64,000 nucleotides of DNA from Devosia sp. 67-54 (GTDB lineage: Bacteria > Pseudomonadota > Alphaproteobacteria > Rhizobiales > Devosiaceae), in the NCBI RefSeq assembly GCF_001899075.1, contig NZ_MKVA01000005.1:806001-870000 (forward strand). The letters run 5' to 3'. The notes below the pieces were generated by a model. The model was not told the origin of the DNA, did no database searches, and saw only the letters and a program-made list of their open reading frames with translations. The stretch's first letter is position 1, and the number at the start of each line of letters is the position of its first letter. A program made the position numbers and the translations under genes. Below are positions 17,439 through 30,234 of this stretch, one piece after another.

Positions 17439-18515
17439 CTAATAAAGAACTATGTCGGTGAGGCCAAGTTGTTGCGCAAGCGACAGGACATCGCTGCGCG
17501 CCACACCGGGCTTAAGATGGGTAAGTGTCAAGCGTGTGGCCGGCCGGGCGCCGGTCTGGACGACGTCCTCGTCCACGGCGCCGAGCATGGCAAACGATTC
17601 CTCGACCGAGAGCGCCGCCACCGGATCGCTGAAGGTGCCGAGCTCGAGCCTGATCTTGCGGGCGTCGTCGTCGACCGCCGCCTTCCAGTCGTCGAGCGCC
17701 GCGGCGCGGGTGGCCATGGCGCTGGCGGCGTCGACCGCGGCGTTGATGTCCCGGCCGCTCTGCGGCGTTTCGGCATAGCCGAACAGGCTGACGATGCCGC
17801 CGATCAGGCCGCCCGACAGCGGGTCGCGGTCGCGCGGGCCGGAGCGCGAGGATGCCCTGGGCGCCGTCTCCGCATAGGCGACGCGGATGTCGCCCCCGCC
17901 CTGCTGCTCGATCGGCGAGGTGGTGTTGAGCGAGGCCATCAGCATGCGGTTGTCGTCGCCGTTGAGCGGCGCCGGCCCGACATACTGAATCTGCACATGG
18001 GCGCTGCCCTTGTCGACGTAGCCGAGGAGCGAGGCCGCCTCGTAGCTCAGGTCGGCGACGCGGCCCTGCAGATACGGTCCGCGGTCGTTGATGCGGACCA
18101 GCACCGAGCGGCCGTTTTCGAGATTGGTGACGCGGGCATAGCTCGGGATCGGCAGCACCGGGCTCGCCGCGGTCAGGTAGTAGGCGCCGAAGATTTCGCC
18201 ATTGGCGGTGCGGCGGCCGTGAAAATCCTGGCCGTACCAGGAGGCCTCGCCGGTCTCGACATAGCCCGGCCCGTCCACCGGCTTGTAGGTCTTGCCGCGC
18301 ACGACATAGGGCGTTTCGGGCATCACCCGGCCGCCGCCGCGCGGCGGGTATTTCGCCGTGGTCACGCGCGGCGAGACGGCGACGCCGAACTCCTTGGAGG
18401 TGAAGGCGGCACGCTTGACGTGCCCATGGTTGGTCGCGCAGGCGGCGATCACCGGCGCCATCACGACAATCAGCGCCAGCAGGCGCCAGCCACGCAGACT
18501 CGACAACGACAACAA
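17439..18515 (-). CDS. rlpA: RlpA-like septal ring lytic transglycosylase lipoprotein
   Basis: Outer-membrane lipoprotein with a double-psi beta-barrel that cleaves naked glycan strands at the septum. The signal ends at lipobox VIAAC; the RlpA core has TGEASWYGQDFHGRRTANGEIF and RVTNLENGRSVLVRINDRGPYLQGRVADLS; the last 80 residues resemble a SPOR domain (IRLELGTFSDPVAALS). No ATG or GTG is available between the upstream TGA and the lipobox. Candidate starts are TTG at 18515, 18512 or 18506, with GAGGTG just upstream; the latter two have better spacing. It heads the dac-tmk-holB-metG block. Confidence 0.9.
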   Translation of the reverse strand: MLSLSSLRGWRLLALIVVMAPVIAACATNHGHVKRAAFTSKEFGVAVSPRVTTAKYPPRGGGRVMPETPYVVRGKTYKPVDGPGYVETGEASWYGQDFHGRRTANGEIFGAYYLTAASPVLPIPSYARVTNLENGRSVLVRINDRGPYLQGRVADLSYEAASLLGYVDKGSAHVQIQYVGPAPLNGDDNRMLMASLNTTSPIEQQGGGDIRVAYAETAPRASSRSGPRDRDPLSGGLIGGIVSLFGYAETPQSGRDINAAVDAASAMATRAAALDDWKAAVDDDARKIRLELGTFSDPVAALSVEESFAMLGAVDEDVVQTGARPATRLTLTHLKPGVARSDVLSLAQQLGLTDIVLY

Positions 18516-18624
18516 CGCACCTCAACCCCGATCGAGGCGGTATTTTAGCAACACCGCCGGGACGTTCGCGGAACATCGGGGATCGTGGTTGCAGCCGGGT
18601 TAATTTGTGTCGAATTGCGCCGAT

Positions 18625-19317
18625 CTAGCGCGTGGCCCAGGCGCGCAACGCGGCGTTGACCAGCTCGGGCTGCTCCAGCAGCGCCAGGTGGCCGGCGCGC
18701 GGGATGACCTCGAGCACGCTGCCGGCAATGCCCCGGTGCATGGTCTCGGCGGAGGCCGGCGGGGTGATCCGGTCGCCCTCCCCGACGATGATGGTGGTCG
18801 GCACGCGGATGGCGGCCAGCATCGGCCGCGAGTCCGGACGGGCGAGGATCGCCTGCTGCTGCCGCACATAGGCCCCGGGGCCGTTGGCCTCGGCCATGGT
18901 GCGGTGCAGCGAATAGAGCCGCGATTCGGCGACATTGTCGGGGTGCACGGAGTCGGGGAAGGACTGCTCGACCACCAGCGGGAACTTGCCGCCGCGGGCG
19001 AGCGCGGCACGCCGGCGGCGGGTGTCGGCGACGTCGGGCGGATCGGCTTCGGCGCGGGTGTCGATCAGCGCCAGCTTCAGCACGCGCTCCGGCGCCTGCC
19101 GCAGGATCTCGAAGGCGAGGTAGCCTCCCATCGAGAAGCCGCCGAGCGCAAACGCCGGCGGCGCGTCCTTGAGGATCGCGGCGGCGATCTGCGCCATGTC
19201 CTCGCCCGCGAGGTGGCAGGCAATGGTCACCGGGCCGTACTGCCACAGGGCAGCGGCGGCGGGCGCGTAGACGCGGGCATCGCAATTGAGGCCGGGAATG
19301 AGCAGGAACGGGGTCAT
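18625..19317 (-). CDS. Alpha/beta-hydrolase
   Basis: A 230-residue alpha/beta-hydrolase with nucleophile elbow GFSMGG, acidic GEGDRITPP and a C-terminal catalytic His (PRAGHLALLEQP). The N-terminus FLLIPGLNCDARVY holds the oxyanion strand. The ATG at 19317 is preferred over a GTG at 19326. It is divergent from metH with a 22-bp palindrome in the shared intergenic region, so it might belong to the same regulon. The substrate is unknown. Confidence 0.82.
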   Translation of the reverse strand: MTPFLLIPGLNCDARVYAPAAAALWQYGPVTIACHLAGEDMAQIAAAILKDAPPAFALGGFSMGGYLAFEILRQAPERVLKLALIDTRAEADPPDVADTRRRRAALARGGKFPLVVEQSFPDSVHPDNVAESRLYSLHRTMAEANGPGAYVRQQQAILARPDSRPMLAAIRVPTTIIVGEGDRITPPASAETMHRGIAGSVLEVIPRAGHLALLEQPELVNAALRAWATR

Positions 19318-19393
19318 GGGGTGCACACGCGAAAGACTGTTTCCGCCGTCCCGCTTAGCGCAAAAAACCGTGGCTTGTCCGGCCTCTGGCGTT

Positions 19394-19415
19394 GATATAA
19401 AGATATCTTTATATC
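19394..19415. promoter_or_regulatory. 22-bp perfect palindrome, SahR-like operator candidate for metH
   Basis: The half-site GATATAAAGAT is followed immediately by its exact reverse complement. It lies 65-86 bp upstream of the metH ATG and 77-98 bp upstream of the divergent hydrolase. AT-rich palindromes of this kind precede methionine-cycle genes controlled by ArsR-family SahR-type regulators that sense S-adenosylhomocysteine; the match is from memory and is an inference. No riboswitch fold was recognised here. Confidence 0.65.
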
Positions 19416-19479
19416 CCGTGTCCTAGCGTTGACGCGCCGGCCGGGCCTATGAGGCCCGCCAAAGGGAACAGATTTCGCC

Positions 19480-23201
<3,722 letters not shown>

Positions 23202-23205
<4 letters not shown>

Positions 23206-23567
23206 TAGCGACGCCCTACGACCGGACCGCGTCGTCCATTCCCGTGACCGTCGTCACCAGCCCGGCGGGGCTGGGCGCCGTCGAGCCCGGCGCGCGCGTT
23301 CTGCATCTCGAGCCGGCGCTGCACGAGCACCAGCCGGGCAGCGAATGCGTCGCCTGCGCCGCCCGCGGCGACGTCCGGGCGCTGCTGTTCGACCTGCTGC
23401 AGAGAGCCCGCAGCGAGCAGCGGCCGCTGCTTTCGGTGGTGGTCGACGCCTCCGCCATCAAGGACAGCAAACCCATCATCGACCGGCTCGAGACCGGCAC
23501 GGTGCCGGCCTTCGGCCTGCGCGACCACACGGTGCTGCGCAGCTTCCACCTGGCGCGGGTCATCTAG
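23202..23567 (+). CDS. Small protein resembling a truncated, P-loop-less G3E (CobW-like) GTPase
   Basis: A 121-aa protein whose GTG start overlaps the metH stop (GTGA), so it is translated with methionine synthase. I read the following resemblance to G3E/CobW metallochaperone GTPases: IPVTVVTS like the first strand (PVTVLTG), [18 protein letters not shown] like the CxCC...GDL...L metal-binding segment, and [15 protein letters not shown] like the switch II region (IETTGLADPxPI). The GxxGxGKT P-loop is missing and replaced by [10 protein letters not shown], so it should not bind GTP in the usual way. No C-terminal CobW domain. The role is unknown; an accessory protein for cobalamin or zinc handling by MetH is a hypothesis. 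Confidence 0.75.
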
Positions 23568-23586
23568 CGCGGTCGGGCGGCAGGCC

Positions 23587-24684
23587 TCAGGCCGCTTCCG
23601 CGAGGTCGACCACCACGCGGTTGCGTCCCTGGCGCTTGGCCGCATAGAGCGAGCGGTCGGCGCAATCGAGCAGGCTGCGCAGGCTGTCGCCCGGCCGGAA
23701 CGGCGCCACGCCCACCGACACGGTGATGCCGCCCAGCGTTCCCGCCCCCAGCACGCCGCGCAGGTCGGCGTCGGCGATGGCGCTGCGGATGCGGTCGGCG
23801 ACCACATTGGCGGTCGGCAGATCCGTCGCCGGCAGCACCACGAGGAATTCGTCGCCGCCCGGCCGGCCGACCACGTCGCCGCTTCGCGCCGACGCCAGCA
23901 GCGCCCGGCTCACGATGCGCAGCACCTCGTCGCCGACCTGATGGCCGTAGCGGTCGTTCAGCGATTTGAAATGATCGATGTCGATCACGGCGCAGGCGAG
24001 CGGCGCCCCCGAGGCGTGATGGGCCTTGATGGCGGCGCCCAGCGCCTGGTCGAGCCCGCCGCGATTGGCGAGGCCGGTCAGCGGGTCGCGCCGGACGCTT
24101 TCGCGCGAGCGTTCGATGTCCGCGCGGGTGCCGTCGAGCTCGGCCTGCGCCGCCTGCAGCTCGCCGACCAGCGTCACATTGGCCTGTCGCATGGCCTCGT
24201 GCGTCGCCTGCAGCCGCCCGACCCAGTCGCGCACCAGCCCGGTGTCGAGGGTCGGGGCGCCGAAATGCGCCGAGGCCTGTGCCAGCGATGCCGACTGTGC
24301 CGCCGAGGCGCGCACGCTTTGCGTCAGCAGCACGTCGAGCGTCTGCAGCCGCTCGGTGATGCGGGCGATCGCCCGCTCGACGGTTTCGTGCGACTCGTAC
24401 GGCTCGACGAACTCGGCATAGAGCCGCTCGCCCACGGCGCTGCTGCCGCGGTCGCCTTCGGCCAGAATGTCGCGCACGCGCTCGGAGAACAGCCCCTGCA
24501 CGCCCGACACGTAGTCGTAGAGCAGCTTGTAGAACGCCGGCTGCGGCGGCACCCGGGCGCGTTCGAGCAGCCCGATCACCGCCGCGCCCTGGCTCGCGCT
24601 CAAATCAATCGCCGTCAACGCCGCGGCCAAATTCTTCGCCCCCAGGCTCCCTTCTGGGAGCTCGCGGGTGCAGTGTGGACTCAA
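23587..24684 (-). CDS. Diguanylate cyclase (GGDEF)
   Basis: Makes cyclic di-GMP. The C-terminal GGDEF domain (about residues 200-365) has DPLTGLANR, IDIDHFKSLND and the active site GRPGGDEFLVV; the inhibitory I-site RSGD lies five residues before GGDEF, so product inhibition is expected. The N-terminal 190 residues are helical and soluble, with a YDYVSG segment seen in other alphaproteobacterial cyclases and a coiled-coil-like stretch (EMRQANVTLVGELQAAQAELD region) before GGDEF. The start is uncertain: TTG at 24684 is the outermost, and an internal TTG near residue 19 is possible. Convergent with the metH-linked gene. Confidence 0.87.
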   Translation of the reverse strand: MSPHCTRELPEGSLGAKNLAAALTAIDLSASQGAAVIGLLERARVPPQPAFYKLLYDYVSGVQGLFSERVRDILAEGDRGSSAVGERLYAEFVEPYESHETVERAIARITERLQTLDVLLTQSVRASAAQSASLAQASAHFGAPTLDTGLVRDWVGRLQATHEAMRQANVTLVGELQAAQAELDGTRADIERSRESVRRDPLTGLANRGGLDQALGAAIKAHHASGAPLACAVIDIDHFKSLNDRYGHQVGDEVLRIVSRALLASARSGDVVGRPGGDEFLVVLPATDLPTANVVADRIRSAIADADLRGVLGAGTLGGITVSVGVAPFRPGDSLRSLLDCADRSLYAAKRQGRNRVVVDLAEAA

Positions 24685-24745
24685 AGACGTTTCCGAACTG
24701 CTTACGCCGGCACCGGGAAAACACCGCGGCGGATGTCTGGCGGAG

Positions 24746-25657
24746 CTAAGGCGTCAGGTCGCGCGGCGGCGGCAAGCCATTGATCAGGCTGGCGGTGGTG
24801 ACGGTATTGGCGAGCAGGCAGGCGATCGTCATCGGCCCGACGCCGCCCGGCACCGGCGTGATCCAGCCGGCCACCTCACGCGCCGCCTGGGTGTCGACGT
24901 CGCCGACGAGGCGGGTCTTGCCCTCGCCCTTGTCGGGCGCCGGCACGCGGTTGACGCCCACGTCGATCACCGCCGCGCCCGGCTTGATCCAGTCGCCCTT
25001 GATGATGTGCGGGCGGCCGACGGCGGCGACCACGATGTCGGCCTGCCGCACGATGCCCGGCAGGTCGGCGGTGCGCGAATGGGCGATGGTTACGGTGCAG
25101 TTCTCGCGCAGCAGCAATTGCGCCATCGGCTTGCCCACGAGGTTGGAGCGCCCGACCACCACCGCGTGCTTGCCGGCGAGGTTGCCGACGAAATCGCGCA
25201 GCAGCATCAGGCAGCCGAGCGGCGTGCAGCTCACCGGCCCGGGCAGGCCGATCTGCAGCTTGCCGACGCTGGCCGGGGTGAAGCAGTCGACGTCCTTGTC
25301 GGGCGAGATGGCGAGAATGACCCTGGTCGGGTCGATCTGCCGGGGCAGCGGCAATTGCACGAGAATGCCGTGGATGTTCGGATCGCCGTTGAGCCGGTCG
25401 ACCAGCGCCAGCAGCTCGCCCTCCGAGGTGGTCTCGGGCAGTTCGTACTTTTCCGAATGCATGCCGGCTTCGACGGTCTGCCTGGCCTTGTTGGCGACGT
25501 AGATCTCGCTCGCCGGATCGTGCCCGACGATCACCACGGCGAGGCCGGGGGTGACGCCGTGCTCGGCCTTGAGCCGGGCCACGTGCCCGGCAATGCGGGC
25601 CCGGAGGCCCTCGGCATAGGATTTTCCGTCGATGATCTGGGCTGCGGTCGCTGTCAT
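24746..25657 (-). CDS. folD: Methylenetetrahydrofolate dehydrogenase/cyclohydrolase FolD
   Basis: Bifunctional enzyme interconverting 5,10-methylene-THF and 10-formyl-THF (303 aa). Catalytic Lys/Tyr region [15 protein letters not shown], the QLPLPRQID signature, Rossmann motif [11 protein letters not shown] and the C-terminal [11 protein letters not shown] signature are all present. The ATG at 25657 lies 13 bp after the pxpA stop on the same strand, so folD may be co-transcribed with pxpBCA. It supplies the folate one-carbon pool that MetH, 1.5 kb away, draws on. Confidence 0.96.
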   Translation of the reverse strand: MTATAAQIIDGKSYAEGLRARIAGHVARLKAEHGVTPGLAVVIVGHDPASEIYVANKARQTVEAGMHSEKYELPETTSEGELLALVDRLNGDPNIHGILVQLPLPRQIDPTRVILAISPDKDVDCFTPASVGKLQIGLPGPVSCTPLGCLMLLRDFVGNLAGKHAVVVGRSNLVGKPMAQLLLRENCTVTIAHSRTADLPGIVRQADIVVAAVGRPHIIKGDWIKPGAAVIDVGVNRVPAPDKGEGKTRLVGDVDTQAAREVAGWITPVPGGVGPMTIACLLANTVTTASLINGLPPPRDLTP

Positions 25658-25670
25658 GGGCGCGGCTATT

Positions 25671-26417
25671 TCACACTACCGGCCGTATCTCAACCCCCGC
25701 GGCGGCGAGCCCGGCCCTGACAGCGCGCGCGATCTCGACCGCGTCGGGCGTATCGCCGTGGATGCACAGCGATTTCGCGGTGGTGGCGATCACCCCGCCG
25801 TCGACGCCGACGATCTCGCCGCGCTCGGCCAGCCGCACCGCCCGTGCGGCGATCGCCGCCTTGTCGTGCAATACCGCGCCCGGCATCTGCCGCGGCACCA
25901 GCAGGCCGTTTGGCTGGTAGGCCCGGTCGGCATAGGCCTCGCGGATGGTCGTGAAGCCCAGCGCCTCGGCCACTTCCGACTGCGCCGAATTGTCGATGGC
26001 GAGGATGGCCATGCCGCTCACCAGCCCTTCCACCGCGGCAAAGCAGAGCGCGGCAACCGCCGGCTCCTCGGCGGCCATGTTGGCCAGCGCGCCGTGCAGC
26101 TTGACGTAGCGCACCGGCCAGCCCTCCTCCTCGCCCAGCTCCACCAGCCGGCGCACCTGCGCCCGGATGGCGGCGTCGAGCTCCTCGGGCGGCAGCACCA
26201 TGCGGGTCCGGCCGAAATTGGCGCGGTCGGGAAAGCCCGGATGCGCCCCGACCACGACGCCGCGCGCCCTGGCGGCACGCAGCGCCGCCCGCATGCTGTC
26301 GTCGTCGCCGGCGTGACCGCCGCAGGCGATATTGGCCGACGACACGATGTCGAGCATCGCCTCGTCGTCGCCGACGCCCTCGCCGAGATCGGCGTTGAGA
26401 TCGAGGCTGGCGGTCAT
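25671..26417 (-). CDS. pxpA: 5-oxoprolinase subunit PxpA (LamB/YcsF)
   Basis: Component A of the ATP-dependent 5-oxoprolinase that opens pyroglutamate to glutamate. It is a 248-aa LamB/YcsF-family protein with the typical N-terminus [39 protein letters not shown] and [11 protein letters not shown]. The ATG at 26417 overlaps the pxpC stop (ATGA), fixing the start. The order B-C-A with coupled overlaps matches the known pxp cluster. Confidence 0.93.
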   Translation of the reverse strand: MTASLDLNADLGEGVGDDEAMLDIVSSANIACGGHAGDDDSMRAALRAARARGVVVGAHPGFPDRANFGRTRMVLPPEELDAAIRAQVRRLVELGEEEGWPVRYVKLHGALANMAAEEPAVAALCFAAVEGLVSGMAILAIDNSAQSEVAEALGFTTIREAYADRAYQPNGLLVPRQMPGAVLHDKAAIAARAVRLAERGEIVGVDGGVIATTAKSLCIHGDTPDAVEIARAVRAGLAAAGVEIRPVV

Positions 26418-27283
26418 CGTGCGTGCTCCAAAGTCACCGGCCGGAACCGGATTTCGGCCCCCGGCCGCAATTGCGCGAAGCGGTCGAGATCGGCGCTGAC
26501 CACGGTGGCGATGCGCGGATAGCCGCCGGTCGGCTGGTGGTCGCGCATCAGCACGATGGGCGTGCCGTCGCCGAGGATCTGGATGTCTCCCGGCACGATG
26601 GCGTCCGAGACGAGGCTCAGCCGCCGCTGCGCGCGGAACACGCCGTCGGGGTCGGCCAGCCGCACGCCCATGCGGTCGAGACTGGGCGAAATCGCGAACC
26701 GGCCGCCGGCAAAGGCAGCGCGCACCGGGGCGTCGAACAGCTCGGCATGCAGCCCCCACAGCACGCGGATCGGCCCCTCGCCCGCCACCGCATTTGCAGC
26801 CACGGCCGCCGCGCCCTCGCCGCCGAAGGCGATGCGGTCGCCGGCCCGGAGCGCCCTGCCCTTGAAGCCGCCGAGCCCGACCGTGAGGTTGGTCGCCCGG
26901 CTGCCGAGCAGCGGCGGCACCTCGATCTCGCGGTCGAAGCGCAGATAGCCGTAATTGCCCGCCGGCCCCGGCGTCACCTCCACCACGTCGCCGGCCTCGA
27001 GCGCCAGCCGCCCCGGCCAGTCTCGCGCCTTGCCGTTGACGCTGAGCCCGAACGTCCCGCCGGCGCAGCCCAGATGCAGCGGCCCCTCGGCGCGAAAGGC
27101 GAGGCCGGCCGCCGTGATCTCGATGCCGGTCGCGCCGGCCCGCTCGAGCTGCGCCCCGGCCGCGGCGAAGGCGCCGCGATCCATCGGACCGGAGGCGCTG
27201 ATGCCGTGCGCCAGCATGCCGAAGCGGCCGGCATCCTGCAGCGTCGCCAGCGGCCCGGCGCGGGTGATGGTGAGGGCGCTCAC
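26414..27283 (-). CDS. pxpC: 5-oxoprolinase subunit PxpC
   Basis: Component C (KipA-like, biotin-dependent carboxyltransferase fold) of 5-oxoprolinase, about 289 aa. Recognisable segments are ITRAGPLATLQDAGRFG, GISASGPMDRGAF, the GGFKGRALRAGDRI middle and MRDHQPTGGYPRIATV near the C-terminus. The frame stays open to 27511, but the GTG at 27283 makes a GTGA overlap with the pxpB stop and starts just before the conserved N-terminus, so I use it. Confidence 0.9.
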   Translation of the reverse strand: MSALTITRAGPLATLQDAGRFGMLAHGISASGPMDRGAFAAAGAQLERAGATGIEITAAGLAFRAEGPLHLGCAGGTFGLSVNGKARDWPGRLALEAGDVVEVTPGPAGNYGYLRFDREIEVPPLLGSRATNLTVGLGGFKGRALRAGDRIAFGGEGAAAVAANAVAGEGPIRVLWGLHAELFDAPVRAAFAGGRFAISPSLDRMGVRLADPDGVFRAQRRLSLVSDAIVPGDIQILGDGTPIVLMRDHQPTGGYPRIATVVSADLDRFAQLRPGAEIRFRPVTLEHAR

Positions 27284-27927
27284 GCCGCTCTCCGGAACTG
27301 CACCAGATCCCCTGCCGCGAGCCGCGTCGGCGGCAGCTTTCGTGGATCGAAATTCTGGAACGCCGTCCGCCCGAGAATGTGCCAGCCGGTGCGGATCGGC
27401 GTCGCCGCGATCGCCGTCTGTCCGGCCGCGAACAGCACCGTGCCCGCCGGCACCAGCGGCCGTACCGCCTCGCGCCGCGGCAGCAGCAGCGCCGCGTCGT
27501 GGAAGCCGCAATAGACGAAGCCGGGCGCAAACCCGGTCGCCAGCACCCGCAGCGGCTGCGCATTGTGCCGCGCGACGAACGACGCCGGCGTCAGCCGAAG
27601 CGCCGCCGCCACCTCGGCCAGATCCTCGCCGTCGAAGCTCACGGCGATCTCATGCCGCGCCGGCGGCGCCGCAATCTCGGGCCCCCCCAGCCGCAGCATC
27701 ACCTCGCGCCGGACCGTCTCGAGACTGCTCCCCTGCTCCACCCGCAACAGCACCGACACCAGCCCCGGCGCCATTTCGGCGACGCCCGGCACCGGCTCCG
27801 CGGCCAGGCGCCGCGCCAGGGCGATCGCCGCCCGGTTGGCCGCCTCCGACAGCGTCTCGGCAAATCGCACCAGCAGCGCCCGGTCGCCGAGCGGCAGCAA
27901 TGTGGGCTTGAGCTCAGGGGTCACCAC
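27280..27927 (-). CDS. pxpB: 5-oxoprolinase subunit PxpB
   Basis: Component B (KipI-like) of 5-oxoprolinase, about 215 aa. The N-terminus PTLLPLGDRALLVRFAE, the cyclophilin-like core with ATGFAPGFVYCGFHD, and the C-terminal GWHILGRTAFQNFDP are typical. The frame is open to 28104, but residues upstream look non-coding. Two adjacent GTG codons (27927, 27924) precede the conserved start. No strong ribosome site is seen. First gene of pxpBCA. Confidence 0.88.
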   Translation of the reverse strand: MVTPELKPTLLPLGDRALLVRFAETLSEAANRAAIALARRLAAEPVPGVAEMAPGLVSVLLRVEQGSSLETVRREVMLRLGGPEIAAPPARHEIAVSFDGEDLAEVAAALRLTPASFVARHNAQPLRVLATGFAPGFVYCGFHDAALLLPRREAVRPLVPAGTVLFAAGQTAIAATPIRTGWHILGRTAFQNFDPRKLPPTRLAAGDLVQFRRAA

Positions 27928-28139
27928 GATATGGCGCCCGCGCCGCGCGCGCTCAGGTCCACAAGATCGGCAACGGAAGGCATCGGCGGCAATTCTCGGA
28001 CGGGCAACGCCGGTGCATATTGCCGAGCCGCCCGCGGCGGTGCAAGGAACGCCGACGCGGCGCGACGGGCGGAGCCCGGAGACGCGGAACAGCACGTGCC
28101 GCACGAACGTCCGGCTCGCTTCACCACAGGGAGCCCTCG

Positions 28140-28673
28140 ATGGACGTCATTGAAACCGACCGCCTGGTCCTCAGAAACTTCCGCAAGGACGACGCCGCCG
28201 ATCTCTTCGCCTATCTGCACGACCCCGTGGCGAGCTGCTTTTTCTCCTTAAGGCTCGAGGACATGCGCGCGGCGGAAGCAGAGGCGGAAACGCGCAGCCA
28301 AAGCGACGAGTACATCGCCGTATGCCTGAAGGACACCGGCCGGCTGATCGGCGACCTGTTCGCCGTGCCGGAAGACGAAACGGACACCTGGTCGGTCGGC
28401 TGGAACTTCAACCCGGCCGTCGCCGGCGCCGGCTTTGCGTCCGAAGCGGCGCGCGCCCTGTTCGACTACCTGTTCGGGGTCAAACAGGGGCGCCGCCTCT
28501 ACGCCTATGTGGAAGACCACAACCTCGCCTCGCAGCGCCTGTGCGAGCGGCTGGGAATGCGGCGGGAGGGGCTGTTCAAGGAGTTCGTGTCGTTCCGCAC
28601 GGACGATGCCGGCGCGCCCATCTACGAGAACACGATGCAGTACGCCATCCTGCGCAAGGAATGGGCGGCCTGA
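28140..28673 (+). CDS. GNAT-family N-acetyltransferase (RimJ/RimL-like)
   Basis: A 177-aa acetyltransferase with the ETDRLVLRNFRKDDAADLFAYL start of the RimJ/RimL subgroup and the acetyl-CoA-binding region VAGAGFASEAARALFDYLF, followed by NLASQRLCERLGMRREG. The substrate may be a ribosomal-protein N-terminus or a small amine; it cannot be told from sequence. The ATG at 28140 has GGGAG upstream. Divergent from pxpB and convergent with the MscS-like gene, whose stop lies 4 bp away. Confidence 0.85.
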   Translation: MDVIETDRLVLRNFRKDDAADLFAYLHDPVASCFFSLRLEDMRAAEAEAETRSQSDEYIAVCLKDTGRLIGDLFAVPEDETDTWSVGWNFNPAVAGAGFASEAARALFDYLFGVKQGRRLYAYVEDHNLASQRLCERLGMRREGLFKEFVSFRTDDAGAPIYENTMQYAILRKEWAA

Positions 28674-28676
28674 CCG

Positions 28677-29255
28677 TCAGCCGCTGCCCTGGGCGCCGCT
28701 TCCCGGCGCGGCAGGCGGATTGCCCGTACCGGGCACGAGCTTGATCATCGTCTGCTGCGCCATGGTGCCGTTCGCGATGACGATCTGGCGGCCGTCGTCC
28801 GTCCGGAGCACCGTGTAGCCGAGCGAGATGTCCTCGACCTCGCCGATCTCGAACGCGTGCTGCGTGGGGGCGGCGACCTGCACGCGATCGCCGCGGCGGA
28901 ACGGCTTGTACAGGACCAGGCTTATGCCCGCGATGAGGTTGCCCAGCGTGGTCTGTGCCGCAAAGCCGACGATCACCGACGCCAGGCTGACGCCGGCGAG
29001 CAGCGCCGTCCCGAGGCGGTTGAGCGCCGGGATGAGATGCGCATAGAGCGTCGCGAGGACGATCCAGATCACCAGGATCGTCAGGTGACTGAGGAAGGAC
29101 AGCGTGATCTGGTCGATCCGGTCCGAACGATCGTAGCGCAGCGCCTCACGAAACAGCCGCCGCACCAGCGCCGACAGGACAAGCCCAACCAGGGCGAACA
29201 AGCCGCCGAGCAGCAAGGCGCCGGTGATCTGGTGCGGATCGAGCAATTGCGACAT
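28677..29255 (-). CDS. Short MscS-like mechanosensitive channel protein
   Basis: A 192-aa membrane protein with three hydrophobic helices (about residues 12-33, 52-75, 80-105). The MscS pore/beta-domain signature is AAQTTLGNLIAGISLVLYKPFRRGDRVQV, followed by the beta domain with ISLGYTVLRTDDGRQIVIANGTM. It ends shortly after that in a Pro/Gly/Ser tail, so the C-terminal alpha/beta cage found in full-size MscS (about 286 aa) is missing. It may be a natural short variant or an old truncation; the tail gives no hint of a frameshift. Confidence 0.8.
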   Translation of the reverse strand: MSQLLDPHQITGALLLGGLFALVGLVLSALVRRLFREALRYDRSDRIDQITLSFLSHLTILVIWIVLATLYAHLIPALNRLGTALLAGVSLASVIVGFAAQTTLGNLIAGISLVLYKPFRRGDRVQVAAPTQHAFEIGEVEDISLGYTVLRTDDGRQIVIANGTMAQQTMIKLVPGTGNPPAAPGSGAQGSG

Positions 29256-29376
29256 CGGTCAAGCCTCGCGGGTCGGGCGGTCTGTCCACGGCAGCATTGT
29301 GCGGCAATCGGGAGACTCCGCAAGATTTGTCGGCTCGCCCCGTGCCATCGTGCTCATGCATCGGAACTGGACGGCC

Positions 29377-30234
29377 ATGAACACATCGAAAGCACCAATT
29401 GCATATCAGACCCGACTGAACCGGGTTATCGACCACATCTACGACCATCTGGACGACGACATCCGCTTCGACGATCTGGCGGAAATCGCCTGCCTGTCAC
29501 CCTGGCACTGGCATAGGGTCTATACCGCCATGCGCGGTGAAACCATCACCGAGACGATCCGCCGGCTTCGGCTGTCGCGCGCAGCCGAGCGGCTGGCGAA
29601 CTCGGACCTGGCCCTCGACGCGATCGCCCGACGTGCCGGCTACAGTTCGGCCGACGCCTTCGGACGGGCGTTCAAGGACGCCTACGGCAAGAGCCCGGCC
29701 GACTACCGCGAATCCGGCAGCCATGCGGCGTTCAGGGCCGCCCTGCTGGCGGAGGACGGCGCGGGGTTTCCGGTTTCGATGGAGACGCTCGCTCCGATCC
29801 GCTGCGTGAGCATCGCCCATGCCGGCTCCTACATGCAGATCGACCGCGCGATGGGACGGCTGTTCAGCGCGCTTGCCGCCCAGGACGCCGTGGCGCCGGA
29901 TCGGCGGATGATGGCCGTGTTCTATGACGACCCCGACCTCGTGCCGGTCGAGGACCTGCGGTCACGCGCGTGTTCCCCGGTTGCCGATGGCGTCGCGCTG
30001 GCGCCGCCGATCGAGGAGGCGATGCTCCGCGGCGGGCTTTATGCGCGGCTGCGCTACCAGGGCCCCTATGCCGACATGAAAGGCGCGTATCGCTGGCTGC
30101 TCGGCGTGTGGCTGCCGCAATCCGGCCACGAGCCGGACGATGCCCCGATGTTCGAAGCTTATCTCAACAGCCCGCAGCAGGTCGCGCCGAACGCGCTCGT
30201 CACCGACATCCACCTGCCGCTGCGGGCATCGTGA
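29377..30234 (+). CDS. AraC-family regulator with GyrI-like effector domain
   Basis: About 285 aa. The N-terminal AraC-type double helix-turn-helix (residues about 10-110: LDDDIRFDDLAEIACLSPWHWHRVY and ALDAIARRAGYSSADAFGRAFKDAYGKSPADYR) is followed by a GyrI/Rob-like small-molecule domain (residues about 125-285). Proteins of this plan bind amphipathic ligands and control efflux or stress genes. An ATG at 29356 is an alternative start. The TGA overlaps the ATG of the DUF1801 gene (TGATG), so the two are coupled. Confidence 0.87.
   Translation: MNTSKAPIAYQTRLNRVIDHIYDHLDDDIRFDDLAEIACLSPWHWHRVYTAMRGETITETIRRLRLSRAAERLANSDLALDAIARRAGYSSADAFGRAFKDAYGKSPADYRESGSHAAFRAALLAEDGAGFPVSMETLAPIRCVSIAHAGSYMQIDRAMGRLFSALAAQDAVAPDRRMMAVFYDDPDLVPVEDLRSRACSPVADGVALAPPIEEAMLRGGLYARLRYQGPYADMKGAYRWLLGVWLPQSGHEPDDAPMFEAYLNSPQQVAPNALVTDIHLPLRAS

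Noticed and set aside
19318-19479. Cobalamin or SAM riboswitch upstream of metH
   Set aside because: The leader is only 162 bp, has no B12-box or SAM-type helices that I can see, and is dominated by the DNA palindrome.
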